A DNA stretch of 64,000 bases from Kitasatospora herbaricolor (GTDB taxonomy: Bacteria > Actinomycetota > Actinomycetes > Streptomycetales > Streptomycetaceae), in assembly GCF_030813695.1 (NCBI RefSeq), contig NZ_JAUSVA010000002.1, positions 5,580,001 to 5,644,000 on the forward strand, given 5' to 3'. Below, piece by piece: positions 1 through 7,809 of this stretch. The notes beneath the pieces are model-generated. The model was not told the origin of the DNA, did no database searches, and worked only from the letters and a program-made list of their open reading frames with translations. A program made the position numbers and the translations under genes. Within the stretch, counting starts at the first letter, position 1. The number at the start of each line of letters is the position of its first letter.

Positions 1-92
1 CCGGCCTGCTGCTCCTGGTGCTGGGGGCGACCTACGAGCAGCGCCTGCGGGACGCCCGCCGGCTGCGGGCGTCGCTGGGCCGGTTGCAGTGA
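1..92 (+). CDS. C-terminal end of a probable membrane protein (partial)
   Basis: An open frame runs from the window edge to TGA at 90-92. The visible 29 residues start with a hydrophobic Leu/Val stretch (GLLLLVLGATYEQ), followed by a basic Arg-rich tail (RLRDARRLRASLGRLQ). A last membrane segment followed by a positively charged cytoplasmic tail is the simplest reading. Codon third positions are almost all G/C, as in real genes here. The family cannot be identified from so little sequence. Confidence 0.55.
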   Translation, partial: GLLLLVLGATYEQRLRDARRLRASLGRLQ

Positions 93-151
93 GCCCGCCG
101 GCGGTCCGACCGGTCGCGACGGGTCGGACCGCCGACCCGGCTCGGGTCGGC

Positions 152-811
152 TCAGCCGACCCGGACGGTCAGCCGGCCGTCGGCGTCGGCGGTCACCTCG
201 ACCTGCTCCAGCGAGTCCGCCTGGACGGTCGGCCGGTGGGCGGCGGCCCGGGGCCCGATGCCGACCACCTGCATGCCGGCCGCCAGGGCGGCGGCGACGC
301 CGGCCTCGGAGTCCTCGAAGGCCAGGCAGTCTGCCGGGGCGAAGCCGAGGGCGGCGGCGCCCTTGAGGAAGCCCTCGGGGTCGGGCTTGCTGGCGCCGAC
401 GGACTCGGCGGTGACCAGGACCGGCGGCAGCGGCAGCGCGGCCGCGCCCATCCGGACCCGGGCCAGGCCCTCGTCGGCGGAGGTCACCAGGGCGTGCGGG
501 AGGCCGGCCAGCGAGGCGAGGAAGGCGGGCGCCCCGGGGACGGGGACGACGCCGTCGGTGTCGGCGGTCTCCTCGGCGAGCATCAGCCGGTTCTCCTCGA
601 TGTTCTGCTCCATCGGGCGGTCCGGCAGCAGGATCGCCATCGAGAGGTGGCCCTGGCGGCCGTGCACGACGCGCATCGCGGCGTCGCCGTCCAGGCCCTG
701 CCGGGCGGCCCAGCGGCGCCAGCAGCGTTCGACGACGGCGTCGGAGTCGACCAGGGTCCCGTCCATGTCCAGCAGGAGGGCTCGGGCGGACAGCTCGGTG
801 ATGACGGGCAC
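152..811 (-). CDS. HAD-superfamily phosphatase (beta-phosphoglucomutase/GPP-like)
   Basis: 219 residues from a GTG start preceded by GAGGAG at good spacing. HAD motif I is DMDGTLVDSD near residues 13-22, motif II is the TSADE region, the motif III lysine lies in GASKPDPEGF, and motif IV is AFEDSEAGVAAALAAGM. These are the classical residues of Mg-dependent HAD phosphatases with a small alpha-helical cap, such as sugar-phosphate or glycerol-3-phosphate phosphatases. It lies 50 bp downstream of, and on the same strand as, the deaminase and reductase genes, so it may supply the phosphatase step of that group (inference). An AT-rich palindrome sits directly upstream and suggests its own regulated promoter. 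The exact substrate is unknown. Confidence 0.88.
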   Translation of the reverse strand: MPVITELSARALLLDMDGTLVDSDAVVERCWRRWAARQGLDGDAAMRVVHGRQGHLSMAILLPDRPMEQNIEENRLMLAEETADTDGVVPVPGAPAFLASLAGLPHALVTSADEGLARVRMGAAALPLPPVLVTAESVGASKPDPEGFLKGAAALGFAPADCLAFEDSEAGVAAALAAGMQVVGIGPRAAAHRPTVQADSLEQVEVTADADGRLTVRVG

Positions 812-835
812 GGTGGTACTCCTCGGAGGGCCGAT

Positions 836-858
836 GTTTGTTTCAAAATGATACAAAC
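836..858 (-). promoter_or_regulatory. AT-rich 23-bp palindrome overlapping a candidate -10 of the HAD gene
   Basis: GTTTGT (836-841) is mirrored by ACAAAC (853-858), with an inner TCA/TGA pair and one central mismatch pair. On the minus strand TATCAT within it looks like a -10 element, so a bound repressor would block the promoter. The low G+C stands out in this genome. The cognate regulator is not visible nearby. Confidence 0.6.
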
Positions 859-861
859 AAT

Positions 862-1323
862 TCAGCCGATCAGATGCGCGTTCACCGCCCGGGCCGCCGC
901 CGCCAGCTCCGGCAGCTCCACGACCTCGATCCCGGCCGCCTCCAGCAGGGCCGTGCCCTGGCAGTCGGTGACGAACAGGTCCGGCTCGCGCCAGGCCACC
1001 ACCACCCGGGCGACCCCCGCCGCGATCAGCAACTGCGAGCAGGTCAGCGGCCGGGAGGCGCGCCGGCCGCAGGGTTCGAGCGAGCTGTAGACCGTCGCGC
1101 CCAGCAGCCTCGGGTCCCCGGCGGGGAGCTTCGCCAGGGCGGACTCCTCGGCGTGCACGAGCGGGTCGCCCTCCCGGCTCCAGCCCTCGCTGACGGTCGT
1201 CCCGTCCGCGCCGACCACCACCGCGCCCACCGAGAAGGCCGTTTCGGACGGCGGGCACAGCTTCGAGAGCTCGACGGCCCGGCCGAGCAGGGCGAGATCG
1301 ACGGCTCGCTGGTCAGCGGTCAC
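862..1323 (-). CDS. Cytidine/deoxycytidylate-type deaminase, RibD deaminase-like
   Basis: 153 residues. Zinc-deaminase motifs are complete: HAEES (catalytic Glu) and SLEPCGRRASRPLTC (two Cys ligands). The LEPC...C spacing resembles the deaminase half of RibD, which deaminates the pyrimidine intermediate of riboflavin synthesis. The GTG start at 1323-1321 overlaps the TGA of the upstream reductase gene by 4 nt (GTGA), so the two are translationally coupled. Most RibD proteins carry deaminase and reductase as one chain. Here they are separate neighbouring genes in reversed order. It could equally act on another pyrimidine or guanine derivative. Confidence 0.85.
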   Translation of the reverse strand: MTADQRAVDLALLGRAVELSKLCPPSETAFSVGAVVVGADGTTVSEGWSREGDPLVHAEESALAKLPAGDPRLLGATVYSSLEPCGRRASRPLTCSQLLIAAGVARVVVAWREPDLFVTDCQGTALLEAAGIEVVELPELAAAARAVNAHLIG

Positions 1324-2006
1324 GGTGCGGGCTCCTTCGGGGCGTACCTGAGCAGGACGACATCACCCACCGTACGTGCCTCCAGCAGCCGCATCCGCCG
1401 GGCCGGGCCGCCCGGGAACGCGGCCGGGTGCACGAACCGCGGCGCCGCGGCCTGGCCGACCAGCAGCGGGGCGACCACCAGCTGCAGCTCGTCGGCGAGG
1501 CCTTGGGCGAGGAACTGGGTGTGCACGCTGCCGCCGCCCTCCACCATCAGCCGCCGCACCCCGCGGGCGCCCAGATCGTCCAGCACCGCGCCCAGCCCGA
1601 CCTCGGCGCCGAGCGCGACCACCTCGGCCAGGCCGTCCAGGGCCGGCCGCAGCCGCCGGGCCCCGGCCTCCGTCGTGTAGGCGACCTTGCCGCCGCCGGT
1701 GTGCCAGAACCGCAGGTCCGCGTCGAGCGCGCCGCTCGCGCTGAGCGTCACCTTCAGCGGGTACGCGGGGCGCCCGTCGGTGACCCGGGCGGCCCGCCGG
1801 CCCGGGTCGTTGACGAGCAGCCGGGGGTTGTCGGCGCGCAGGGTGTTGCCGCCGACCAGGATCGCGTCGCTGTCGGCGCGCTGCGCGTCGACCCGGTCGA
1901 AGTCGGCCGGGTTGGAGAGCAGCAGCCGCTCCGGCGAGGCGTCGTCGAGGTGCCCGTCCAGCGACATCGCGGCGCTCAGCAGGACGTACGGGCGGGTTGG
2001 GGCCAT
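1320..2006 (-). CDS. RibD C-terminal-type pyrimidine reductase (DHFR-like fold)
   Basis: 228 residues from ATG at 2006-2004. Family landmarks are the N-terminal strand VLLSAAMSLDGHLDD, the NADPH-binding loop VGGNTLRADNPRL, and the C-terminal VEGGGSVHTQFL stretch followed by ADELQLVVAPLLVG. These match the RibD_C reductase domain, which reduces the ribosyl side chain of the riboflavin precursor using NADPH. It is the first gene of a minus-strand group with the overlapping deaminase and, further on, a HAD phosphatase. Proteins of this family also occur as stand-alone DHFR-like reductases of unknown substrate, so a role in flavin-like metabolism is an inference from the pairing. Confidence 0.88.
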   Translation of the reverse strand: MAPTRPYVLLSAAMSLDGHLDDASPERLLLSNPADFDRVDAQRADSDAILVGGNTLRADNPRLLVNDPGRRAARVTDGRPAYPLKVTLSASGALDADLRFWHTGGGKVAYTTEAGARRLRPALDGLAEVVALGAEVGLGAVLDDLGARGVRRLMVEGGGSVHTQFLAQGLADELQLVVAPLLVGQAAAPRFVHPAAFPGGPARRMRLLEARTVGDVVLLRYAPKEPAP

Positions 2007-2315
2007 GGGTGCGGGATCCGTTCTACTCCGGTGCACGGCCAACGGTACGACCGGGCGCGGACGGCCACCCGCAGCCGCCCCCCGACCCCGGCCGGTTCCC
2101 GGCCCGGCGCCGTCCGGCCAGGTGGCCGCCGCGGCCTGACCGCCCACCGGTGCGCCGGGCCCGCGCGGGCACCGGCCGGCGGTGCGTCCCGGCGGGGCGT
2201 CACCAGCGGAAGGACGGTGTTCGCCCGCCGGCCCGGTGTTGTAGGGGCGGCGTTCGCCCGGGGACCTCAGCCTGGTCCGGACCTCGCACCGCCCCGCCGT
2301 AGAAGGGCCCCACCA
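2007..2315. other. Divergent intergenic region (reductase / DUF3616 gene)
   Basis: 309 bp between divergent starts. It is G+C rich with low coding character. The plus-strand gene has an AGAAGGG ribosome-binding site near its end. No clear -35/-10 pair or operator could be picked out. Confidence 0.5.
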
Positions 2316-3707
2316 GTGTCGTACCCGCGCCGTCCGCTCGGCCTCGCCGCCGCGCTCACCCTGGCCGCCGCACTGCCCGCCGTCGTCATCCCCGCCGCCC
2401 CCGCGCTCGCGGTGACCTACGGAACCCCCACCATCGCGCTCTCCGCCGGCTACCTCTCCGGCGCGGTGGGGGCGACCGGTGACCCGACCGTCACCGTCAC
2501 GATCGCCCAGAGCGGTGCGGACGTCTCCGCGCTGACCGTCGCGGCCTCGGCCAGCACCAAGACCGCGGTGGCGAAGACCACGGACGTCACGGTGGCCGGC
2601 ACGACCGGCAGCCGCGTCCTCAACGTGGCCGCGCGGGGTGTCGGTTACACGGACCTGACGATCAAGGTGACGGGCCTCGGCGGCAAGACCGCCACCAAGA
2701 CCCTGCACTACGCGGCCTCGGCGGCCGTCCAGCACTCCGCCGACGCCCGCTACCTGACCGGGTCCAGCGACGCCTCGGCGGCCGTGGACGCGGGCAACGG
2801 CTACATCGTGGTGGCGGACGACGAGTCCAACGTGCTGCGCCTGTACGACCGCAACGCCTCCGGCGCGCCGGTGCGCACCTGGGACTTCACCTCCGCGCTC
2901 GGTGTCTCCAAGGAGATCGACATCGAGGGCGCCACCCGGGTCGGCAACACCATCTACTGGACGGGCTCGCTCGGCAACAACAAGGACGGCGAGATCAAGG
3001 CCGACCGCCGCACCGTCTTCACCACCAACGTCACCGGCTCCGGCGCCACCACCCAGCTCACCCTGGGCGGCAAGTACACCGGCCTGCGCGACGACCTGAT
3101 CAACTGGGACAAGGCCAACGGCAACCACTACGGCTTCGCGGCCGGCGCCGCCGCCGGCGAGATCCCCAAGCAGATCGACGGCTTCAACGTCGAGGGCCTG
3201 GAGTTCGCGCCGGGCAGCACCACCACCGCCTTCGTCGGGTTCCGCGCCCCGCTGACGCCGGCCGTCACCAACGGCAAGGCGCTGCTGGTGCCGGTCACCA
3301 ACTTCAACCAGCTGCCCGGCGGTTCGGTGCACGCGACCTTCGGCACGCCGATCGAGCTGAACCTGGGCGGCCTGTCCGTCCGGGACATCCGCCGCAACGC
3401 GGCCGGCCAGTACCTGATCGTGGCCGGCTCCTGGGCCGCGGACGACAACTCCGACCCGTACGCGCTCTACCGCTGGGACGGCCTGGCCGGCACGGCCCCG
3501 GTCAAGCTGCTCGACCTGCCGACCACGGACGCGGGCGGCTGGGAGGCTGTGGTGGACGTCCCCGACCTCACCGTGTCCGGCGCCCGGGTGCAGCTGATCA
3601 CGGACGACGGCTCCGCCGACCTGTACAACGACGGCACCGAGGCCAAGGACCTGACCCACCCCGAGTGGAAGAAGTCCCGCTCGACCTGGTTCACCGTCAC
3701 GCCGTAA
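2316..3707 (+). CDS. Secreted DUF3616-like protein
   Basis: 463 residues from GTG at 2316 with AGAAGGG about 8 nt upstream. The N-terminus is a Sec signal peptide: YPRR, then a long Ala/Leu core, and an AxA cleavage site around PALA (about residue 31). Residues to about 150 look like a beta-sandwich, Thr/Val/Ala-rich. The rest contains the pieces I associate with DUF3616: IDIEGATRVGNTIYWTGSLG, GLRDDLINWDKANG, NVEGLEFAPG, FVGFRAPL and GKALLVPVTN, repeated blades suggesting a beta-propeller. No catalytic residues are established for this family to my knowledge. It would be released or wall-associated. A strong hairpin follows the stop codon. Confidence 0.8.
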   Translation: MSYPRRPLGLAAALTLAAALPAVVIPAAPALAVTYGTPTIALSAGYLSGAVGATGDPTVTVTIAQSGADVSALTVAASASTKTAVAKTTDVTVAGTTGSRVLNVAARGVGYTDLTIKVTGLGGKTATKTLHYAASAAVQHSADARYLTGSSDASAAVDAGNGYIVVADDESNVLRLYDRNASGAPVRTWDFTSALGVSKEIDIEGATRVGNTIYWTGSLGNNKDGEIKADRRTVFTTNVTGSGATTQLTLGGKYTGLRDDLINWDKANGNHYGFAAGAAAGEIPKQIDGFNVEGLEFAPGSTTTAFVGFRAPLTPAVTNGKALLVPVTNFNQLPGGSVHATFGTPIELNLGGLSVRDIRRNAAGQYLIVAGSWAADDNSDPYALYRWDGLAGTAPVKLLDLPTTDAGGWEAVVDVPDLTVSGARVQLITDDGSADLYNDGTEAKDLTHPEWKKSRSTWFTVTP

Positions 3708-3723
3708 CCGTCGCCGCACCATC

Positions 3724-3752
3724 GCCCCCGCCGGAGCGGCTCCGGCGGGGGC
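3724..3752 (+). terminator. Intrinsic terminator after DUF3616 gene
   Basis: A perfect 13-bp stem (arms 3724-3736 and 3740-3752) with a CGG loop, 17 bp after the stop codon and followed by a short T-containing tract. The U-tract is poor, as is usual in streptomycetes. Confidence 0.8.
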
Positions 3753-3810
3753 TTCGGCCTGCCGTCGGGCCTGCCGTACGGCTCCGCCGGGCCCGTCGGG
3801 CCGCCCCGGG

Positions 3811-3860
3811 CCCCGCCGGGCCCCGCCGGGCCCCGCCGGGCCCCGCCGGGCCCCGCCGGG
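3811..3860. repeat. Five exact tandem copies of CCCCGCCGGG
   Basis: Five consecutive identical 10-bp units with degenerate copies just upstream (3781-3810). They lie between the convergent DUF3616 gene and the PNPOx-like gene, just outside the latter's stop codon. Slippage could vary the copy number without affecting a protein. Confidence 0.95.
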
Positions 3861-3873
3861 CCCGCGAGTCCCG

Positions 3874-4461
3874 TCAGGCCGCCGGGCGCGGGGGCAGCGG
3901 CAGTGGCAGGGCGGGCATCCCGTCGATGCTGGTGCCGACGTGGTCCTTGCCCTCGCAGTAGGCGGCGAATTCGGGATCGGTCTTGCGGTCGAAGAAGTCC
4001 GAGTGCAGGCTGCGGTCCTCCCGGTACTCCATCAGCGGGACGGCGAAGCCGCAGGAGTCGCTGACCCGCTCGGCGTGGACCAGCACGATCGCCCGCAGGG
4101 CACTGCCGTCGGCCGCCGGGTCGAAGCGGCCGACCAGGCCGGCGAACCGCGGGTCGTCGCGGAACACGGCCTCGCCGCGCCCGTGCACCCGCACCACGGT
4201 GGGCGGCCCGGTGAAGGCGCACCACATCAGGGTGATCCGCCCGTTCTCCCGCAGATGGGCGATGGTCTCCGCGGTGCTGCCGCCGAAGTCCAGGTAGGCC
4301 AGGGTGAGTTCGTCGATGACGACCAGGGTGCCGGAGCGCCCCTTGGGGGAGACGTTGACATGGCCGTCGTCCGCCAGCGGGGCGGTCGCGGTGAAGAAGA
4401 CCGGCTGGCTCTCGATGAAAGCGCGCAGCCGTCCGTCGATCCGTTCGTAGGTCTTTCCCAT
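3874..4461 (-). CDS. Pyridoxamine 5'-phosphate oxidase-like (FMN split-barrel) protein
   Basis: 195 residues from ATG at 4461-4459. The sequence FFTATAPLADDGHVNVSPKG, then DFGGSTAETIAHLRENGRITLMWCAF and GPPTVVRVHGRGEAV, is typical of the PNPOx-like split-barrel family that binds FMN or F420 as a dimer. The C-terminal half (SDSCGFAVPLMEY, DHVGTSIDGMP) matches the larger 'pyridoxamine 5'-phosphate oxidase family' proteins common in Streptomyces. These are not true PdxH enzymes, and their substrates are mostly unknown. The gene is transcribed divergently from the methyltransferase, with 145 bp between. Confidence 0.85.
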   Translation of the reverse strand: MGKTYERIDGRLRAFIESQPVFFTATAPLADDGHVNVSPKGRSGTLVVIDELTLAYLDFGGSTAETIAHLRENGRITLMWCAFTGPPTVVRVHGRGEAVFRDDPRFAGLVGRFDPAADGSALRAIVLVHAERVSDSCGFAVPLMEYREDRSLHSDFFDRKTDPEFAAYCEGKDHVGTSIDGMPALPLPLPPRPAA

Positions 4462-4528
4462 GCCCCGATTCTCCAGCAGGAGGGCCGTCCGGGGGCAGTC
4501 CATTTTTCAATCGTCTCTTATGCTGAGA

Positions 4529-4544
4529 CCAATATTCTCATTGG
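4529..4544. promoter_or_regulatory. Inverted repeat CCAAT-N6-ATTGG in divergent promoter region
   Basis: CCAAT at 4529-4533 is mirrored by ATTGG at 4540-4544 inside the only AT-rich stretch (4501-4545) between the PNPOx-like and methyltransferase genes. TTATGCT just upstream resembles a -10 element. It is a candidate shared operator, with no regulator gene adjacent. Confidence 0.4.
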
Positions 4545-4606
4545 GCGAGACGCGGAGTAGCGTCGGAACGGCCGGAAAGCGGTCCGGCCGGATCCGAGGG
4601 GGCGTC

Positions 4607-5419
4607 ATGACCGAGCATCAGAACACCTACACCCACGGCCATCAGGAGTCGGTGCTGCGCTCGCACCGGTCCCGGTCGGCCGCCGACTCGGCGGCCTACC
4701 TGCTGCCTTCGCTGCGTCCGGGCCAGGCCCTGCTGGACGTCGGCTGCGGGCCGGGCACGATCACCGCGGACCTGGCCGAACTGGTCGGCCCCGGCGGGCG
4801 GGTGGTCGCGGTGGACAGTTCGGCCGAGGTGCTGGAGCAGGCCGCGGCCAACGCGGCGGCCCGCGGGCTGGACAACGTGGTGTTCGAGGTCGCCGACGTC
4901 CACCGACTGCGCTTCGAGGACGGCGAGTTCGACGTGGTGCACGCCCATCAGGTGCTGCAGCACGTGGCCGACCCGGTCGCCGCGCTGCGCGAGATGCGTC
5001 GGGTCACGGCGCCCGGCGGAACGGTGGCGGCCAGGGACGCCGACTACGCCGCGATGACCTGGTACCCGCGGCCGGCCGGGATGGACGACTGGGCCGCCCT
5101 GTACCAGCGGGTGTCGCGGGCCAACGGCGGTGAGCCCGACGCCGGGCGCCGCCTGCTGTCCTGGGCCAGGGCGGCGGGTTTCACCGAGGTCGAGGCGGGC
5201 TCCTCCACCTGGACGTACGCGACGCCCGACCGGCGTGCCTGGTGGGGCGGCATGTGGGCGGACCGCATCCTGAAGTCGGCGATCGCCGGGACGGCCCTGG
5301 CCGAGGGCTTCGCCGAGCAGGCCGACCTGGAGCGGATCTCGGCGGCCTGGCGCAGCTGGGCGGCGGCCGAGGACGGCTGGTTCGCGGTGCTGCACGGGGA
5401 GGTGCTGGCCCGGGCGTGA
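4607..5419 (+). CDS. Class I SAM-dependent methyltransferase (UbiE/MenG-like)
   Basis: 270 residues from ATG at 4607 with a GAGGGGG ribosome-binding site 5 nt upstream. Motif I is LLDVGCGPGTITADLA (SAM glycine loop), followed by the acidic VVAVDSS, FEVADVHRLRFEDGEFDVVHAHQVLQHVADP (motifs II and IV region) and LREMRRVTAPGG. This is the Methyltransf_11/25 layout. The N-terminal HQESVLRSHRSRSAADSAAYLLPSL is shared by Streptomyces proteins of this type. The methyl acceptor cannot be told. It is a single cistron, divergent from the FMN/F420-like barrel protein. Confidence 0.9.
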   Translation: MTEHQNTYTHGHQESVLRSHRSRSAADSAAYLLPSLRPGQALLDVGCGPGTITADLAELVGPGGRVVAVDSSAEVLEQAAANAAARGLDNVVFEVADVHRLRFEDGEFDVVHAHQVLQHVADPVAALREMRRVTAPGGTVAARDADYAAMTWYPRPAGMDDWAALYQRVSRANGGEPDAGRRLLSWARAAGFTEVEAGSSTWTYATPDRRAWWGGMWADRILKSAIAGTALAEGFAEQADLERISAAWRSWAAAEDGWFAVLHGEVLARA

Positions 5420-5536
5420 GACTGCCCCGGGCGGACGTGACGGGCCCGTGAAGGTCCGGTGAGCTGGTCCGATAGAGTCGCGCGTCGGTCAGTCGTCGAA
5501 CTGGTGCCCGCCAGTGGCGGGCCGGGGGAGCTCAAG

Positions 5537-7078
5537 GTGTCGCCGAACATGTCGAAGGCCGGGCCGGGCTCCCCGGAGGACGGCGCCTGCGGCCCCGCCG
5601 CCCCGGCACCCGCGGTGGAGGCGCCCGCGGTCGGGTCACCCGCCGTCGATACGTCGCCCACCGGAACGGCCGACGTTCCGACGGCCCGCACCGACGCATC
5701 ACCCGCCCCCGCGCTCGCTCCGCCCGCCCCCGCGCCCGCCCCGCCCGCCTCTGCCGCGCCCGCCGCGGCGCAAGCCGCCCCGCCCGCGCCCGCGGGGCCG
5801 GTGGACGCCGTGCCGGCCGGCCCGCCCGTCGCTCCCGAGCCCTTCGACCCGTGGGCGCCGCCGAGCGAGGCCGAGACCGCCGCCCCGGGGGTCTTCGGCC
5901 ACGCCGCAGGGCCCACCCCGCCGCCCGCCGACCGGCCGCAGCCGCCCGCGGGCTGGGCCCAGTCGCCGCCGGGCTGGACCGCGCCGGCCACCGGCTGGGG
6001 CGCGGTCACCCCGGGCGCGGTGTCCGGGTTCCAGGGGATGTACGCGTACCCGCCGCGGCCCACCAACGGATTGGCGATCGGCTCGCTGGTGACGGCGCTG
6101 ACCTGCCTGTCGCCGGTCGCCCTGGTGCTCGGGGTGATCGCCCTGGTGCAGATCCACAAGCGGCAGGAGCGGGGCCGCGGCATGGCGGTGGCCGGGGTGG
6201 TGCTGGGCGTCCTCGGCCTGCTGCTGGGCGCGCTGACGGCCTTCGGCCTGGCCCTCGACGACCAGGACGGCAGCACGCCGGGCCGGCCGGTCGGCCCGCG
6301 CGGTTCGGTCACCTGGGACAAGGTCGCCAAGGGCGACTGCTACAACCCGGCGCCGGGCGCCGGCGACGCCGACCAGCAGGTGTCCTGGGTGACCAAGGTG
6401 CCCTGCTCGCTCCCGCACCACTCGGAGGCGGCCGGCACCGCGGCGATCGCGCCCGCCGAGGGCGGCGGCTACCCGGGCGAGGACAAGATCCTCAAGTCGG
6501 CCGACGCGCTCTGCAAGCCGGTCTTCGACAGCTACGTGCTGGACGACTGGGCCGTCCCGGACGGCGTCGGCCTGAGCTACATGTACCCGACCCGGGGGAG
6601 CTGGCGGGCCTCCGGCGGTTCGTTGATCTGCGTCCTGGAGGACGTCGAGGCCTCGCACAAGGGTTCGCTGCGGACCGACCGCACCACCCTGACGCCGGCC
6701 CAGCTCGCCTACCTGGAGGCGGTGAAGCCGCTCAACGCCGCGGCCGAGGACATCCCGGAGGACGAGGTGGCGGACGCCCCGGCGGACTACCGGGCGTGGG
6801 CCGCGACGATGGCCGAGGCCACCCAGCAGGAGGGCGAGAAGCTGGCCGCGATCGCGTGGCCGGAGGCGGCCAAGGGCCCGGGCGAGGCCATGGTGGCCAG
6901 CAAGCCGGCCGCCGTGGAGGCCTGGCACGCGGTGAAGACGGCGCGGGACGGTGCGGAGCTGGCGCGGGCGGTGCAGCGGGCGAAGGCCCTGCTGCGCGAC
7001 TCGGTCGGCGAGGCGAAGGCCGTCCGCGCGGCCCTGGGCCTGTCCACCGGCGAGCACCCCGGCGACCTCCAGGTCTGA
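5537..7078 (+). CDS. DUF4190 membrane protein with septum-formation-like extracellular domain
   Basis: 513 residues if started at GTG 5537, which has GGGGGAG 6 nt upstream. An in-frame ATG at 5549 is the alternative. Residues 1 to about 170 are a disordered Pro/Ala-rich cytoplasmic tail. Next comes RPTNGLAIGSLVTALTC with two membrane helices separated by KRQERGRG, the DUF4190 pattern. The outer part begins SVTWDKVAKGDCYNP and contains VPCSLPHHSEAAGTA, the Cys/His pattern of the Septum_form family (PF13845), followed by a helical C-terminal region. The paired cysteines suggest a disulphide outside the cell. A role in division or envelope is inferred from the family name only. Confidence 0.78.
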   Translation: MSPNMSKAGPGSPEDGACGPAAPAPAVEAPAVGSPAVDTSPTGTADVPTARTDASPAPALAPPAPAPAPPASAAPAAAQAAPPAPAGPVDAVPAGPPVAPEPFDPWAPPSEAETAAPGVFGHAAGPTPPPADRPQPPAGWAQSPPGWTAPATGWGAVTPGAVSGFQGMYAYPPRPTNGLAIGSLVTALTCLSPVALVLGVIALVQIHKRQERGRGMAVAGVVLGVLGLLLGALTAFGLALDDQDGSTPGRPVGPRGSVTWDKVAKGDCYNPAPGAGDADQQVSWVTKVPCSLPHHSEAAGTAAIAPAEGGGYPGEDKILKSADALCKPVFDSYVLDDWAVPDGVGLSYMYPTRGSWRASGGSLICVLEDVEASHKGSLRTDRTTLTPAQLAYLEAVKPLNAAAEDIPEDEVADAPADYRAWAATMAEATQQEGEKLAAIAWPEAAKGPGEAMVASKPAAVEAWHAVKTARDGAELARAVQRAKALLRDSVGEAKAVRAALGLSTGEHPGDLQV

Positions 7079-7105
7079 CGCGGGGCCGGTGCCGCAGGGA
7101 CGTGC

Positions 7106-7135
7106 CCGGGGCCGTCCGGCCGTCGCCGGCCCCGG
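7106..7135 (+). terminator. Hairpin after the DUF4190 gene
   Basis: A 9-bp stem (7106-7114 with 7127-7135), G+C rich and followed by TCTTA, 27 bp after the stop codon. Confidence 0.6.
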
Positions 7136-7237
7136 TCTTACGCACTGTTAACCAGTCCCGTACCTGCCGGTAGCGGTCGGCGCCTAGCGTCGTGCCCAGG
7201 GCCGGCCCGGCTCGACCCCCACGCGGGCCGGGCCCGC

Positions 7238-7243
7238 TACCCT
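7238..7243 (+). promoter_or_regulatory. -10 element TACCCT, leaderless start of SPOR-like gene
   Basis: TACCCT ends 7 nt before the GTG start codon and no Shine-Dalgarno lies between, so the transcript probably begins at the start codon. Confidence 0.5.
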
Positions 7244-7250
7244 CACCCGG

Positions 7251-7403
7251 GTGGAGACGTACCGGGTGATGCGGCAGGACGACAACGGCAATCGCTACCT
7301 GGTCGCCGGCGGACTGGACCGGGCGGAGGCCGAGCGGCTGGCCGCCGAGTTCGAGGCCCGCGGCCACAAGCAGCTGTACTGGGTGGAGTCCGAGGCCGCA
7401 TAG
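7251..7403 (+). CDS. Small SPOR-domain-like protein
   Basis: A 50-residue protein from GTG 7251 to TAG 7401-7403. The sequence YRVMRQDDNGNRYLVAGGLDRAEAERLAAEFEARGHKQLYWVE has the beta-alpha-beta outline of half a SPOR repeat (…YrV…dxxgnrylvgxfxtraEAerxaa…), and tiny proteins of this kind are annotated in many Streptomyces. SPOR domains bind denuded glycan at division sites, but this protein has no signal peptide or membrane helix, so it is more likely cytoplasmic with another function. Its stop codon TAG is also the start of the TAGGGT promoter element of the following mutT-like gene. Confidence 0.75.
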   Translation: METYRVMRQDDNGNRYLVAGGLDRAEAERLAAEFEARGHKQLYWVESEAA

Positions 7404-7406
7404 GGT
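7401..7406 (+). promoter_or_regulatory. -10 element TAGGGT, leaderless start of mutT-like gene
   Basis: TAGGGT ends 7 nt before ATG 7414 and overlaps the preceding stop codon. No ribosome-binding site is present. This favours ATG 7414 over GTG 7408. Confidence 0.5.
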
Positions 7407-7413
7407 CGTGGCC

Positions 7414-7809
7414 ATGGAGATCCGGATCGTCGTCGGCGGCGCACTCATCCACCAGGGCCGGGTGCTGGCCGCACGGCGCAGCGCGCCGCCCGAGGTGGCC
7501 GGAGGCTGGGAGTTCCCGGGCGGCAAGGCCGAGCCCGGCGAGTCCGAGGAGCAGGCGCTGGAGCGCGAGCTGCTGGAGGAACTGGGCGTCAGGGCCAAGG
7601 CCTTGGAGCCGCTGCCGGGCAGCTGGACGGTGCGGGCCGGGCTGGAGCTGCGGTTCTGGGCGGCCGAGCTGCTGTCGGGCGAGCCGCAGCCCCTGGAGGA
7701 CCACTCCGAGCTGCGCTGGCTGGGTCCGGGCGAACTGGGCGACGTCGAGTGGCTGGAGCACGACCGTGAGGTCCTGCCGTACGTCGCCCGCCTGCTGGCC
7801 CGGGGCTGA
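7414..7809 (+). CDS. MutT-type Nudix hydrolase, (d)NTP pyrophosphohydrolase
   Basis: 131 residues from ATG 7414 (GTG 7408 would add two residues). The Nudix box is perfect: GGKAEPGESEEQALERELLEELGV (GX5EX7REUXEEXGU). The preceding APPEVAGGWEFPGGK is the MutT signature that selects oxidised purine nucleotides, so sanitising 8-oxo-dGTP is likely. The C-terminus ELRWLGPGELGDVEWLEHDREVLPYV fits the small single-domain family. It follows the SPOR-like gene after 10 bp but seems to have its own leaderless promoter. Confidence 0.9.
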   Translation: MEIRIVVGGALIHQGRVLAARRSAPPEVAGGWEFPGGKAEPGESEEQALERELLEELGVRAKALEPLPGSWTVRAGLELRFWAAELLSGEPQPLEDHSELRWLGPGELGDVEWLEHDREVLPYVARLLARG

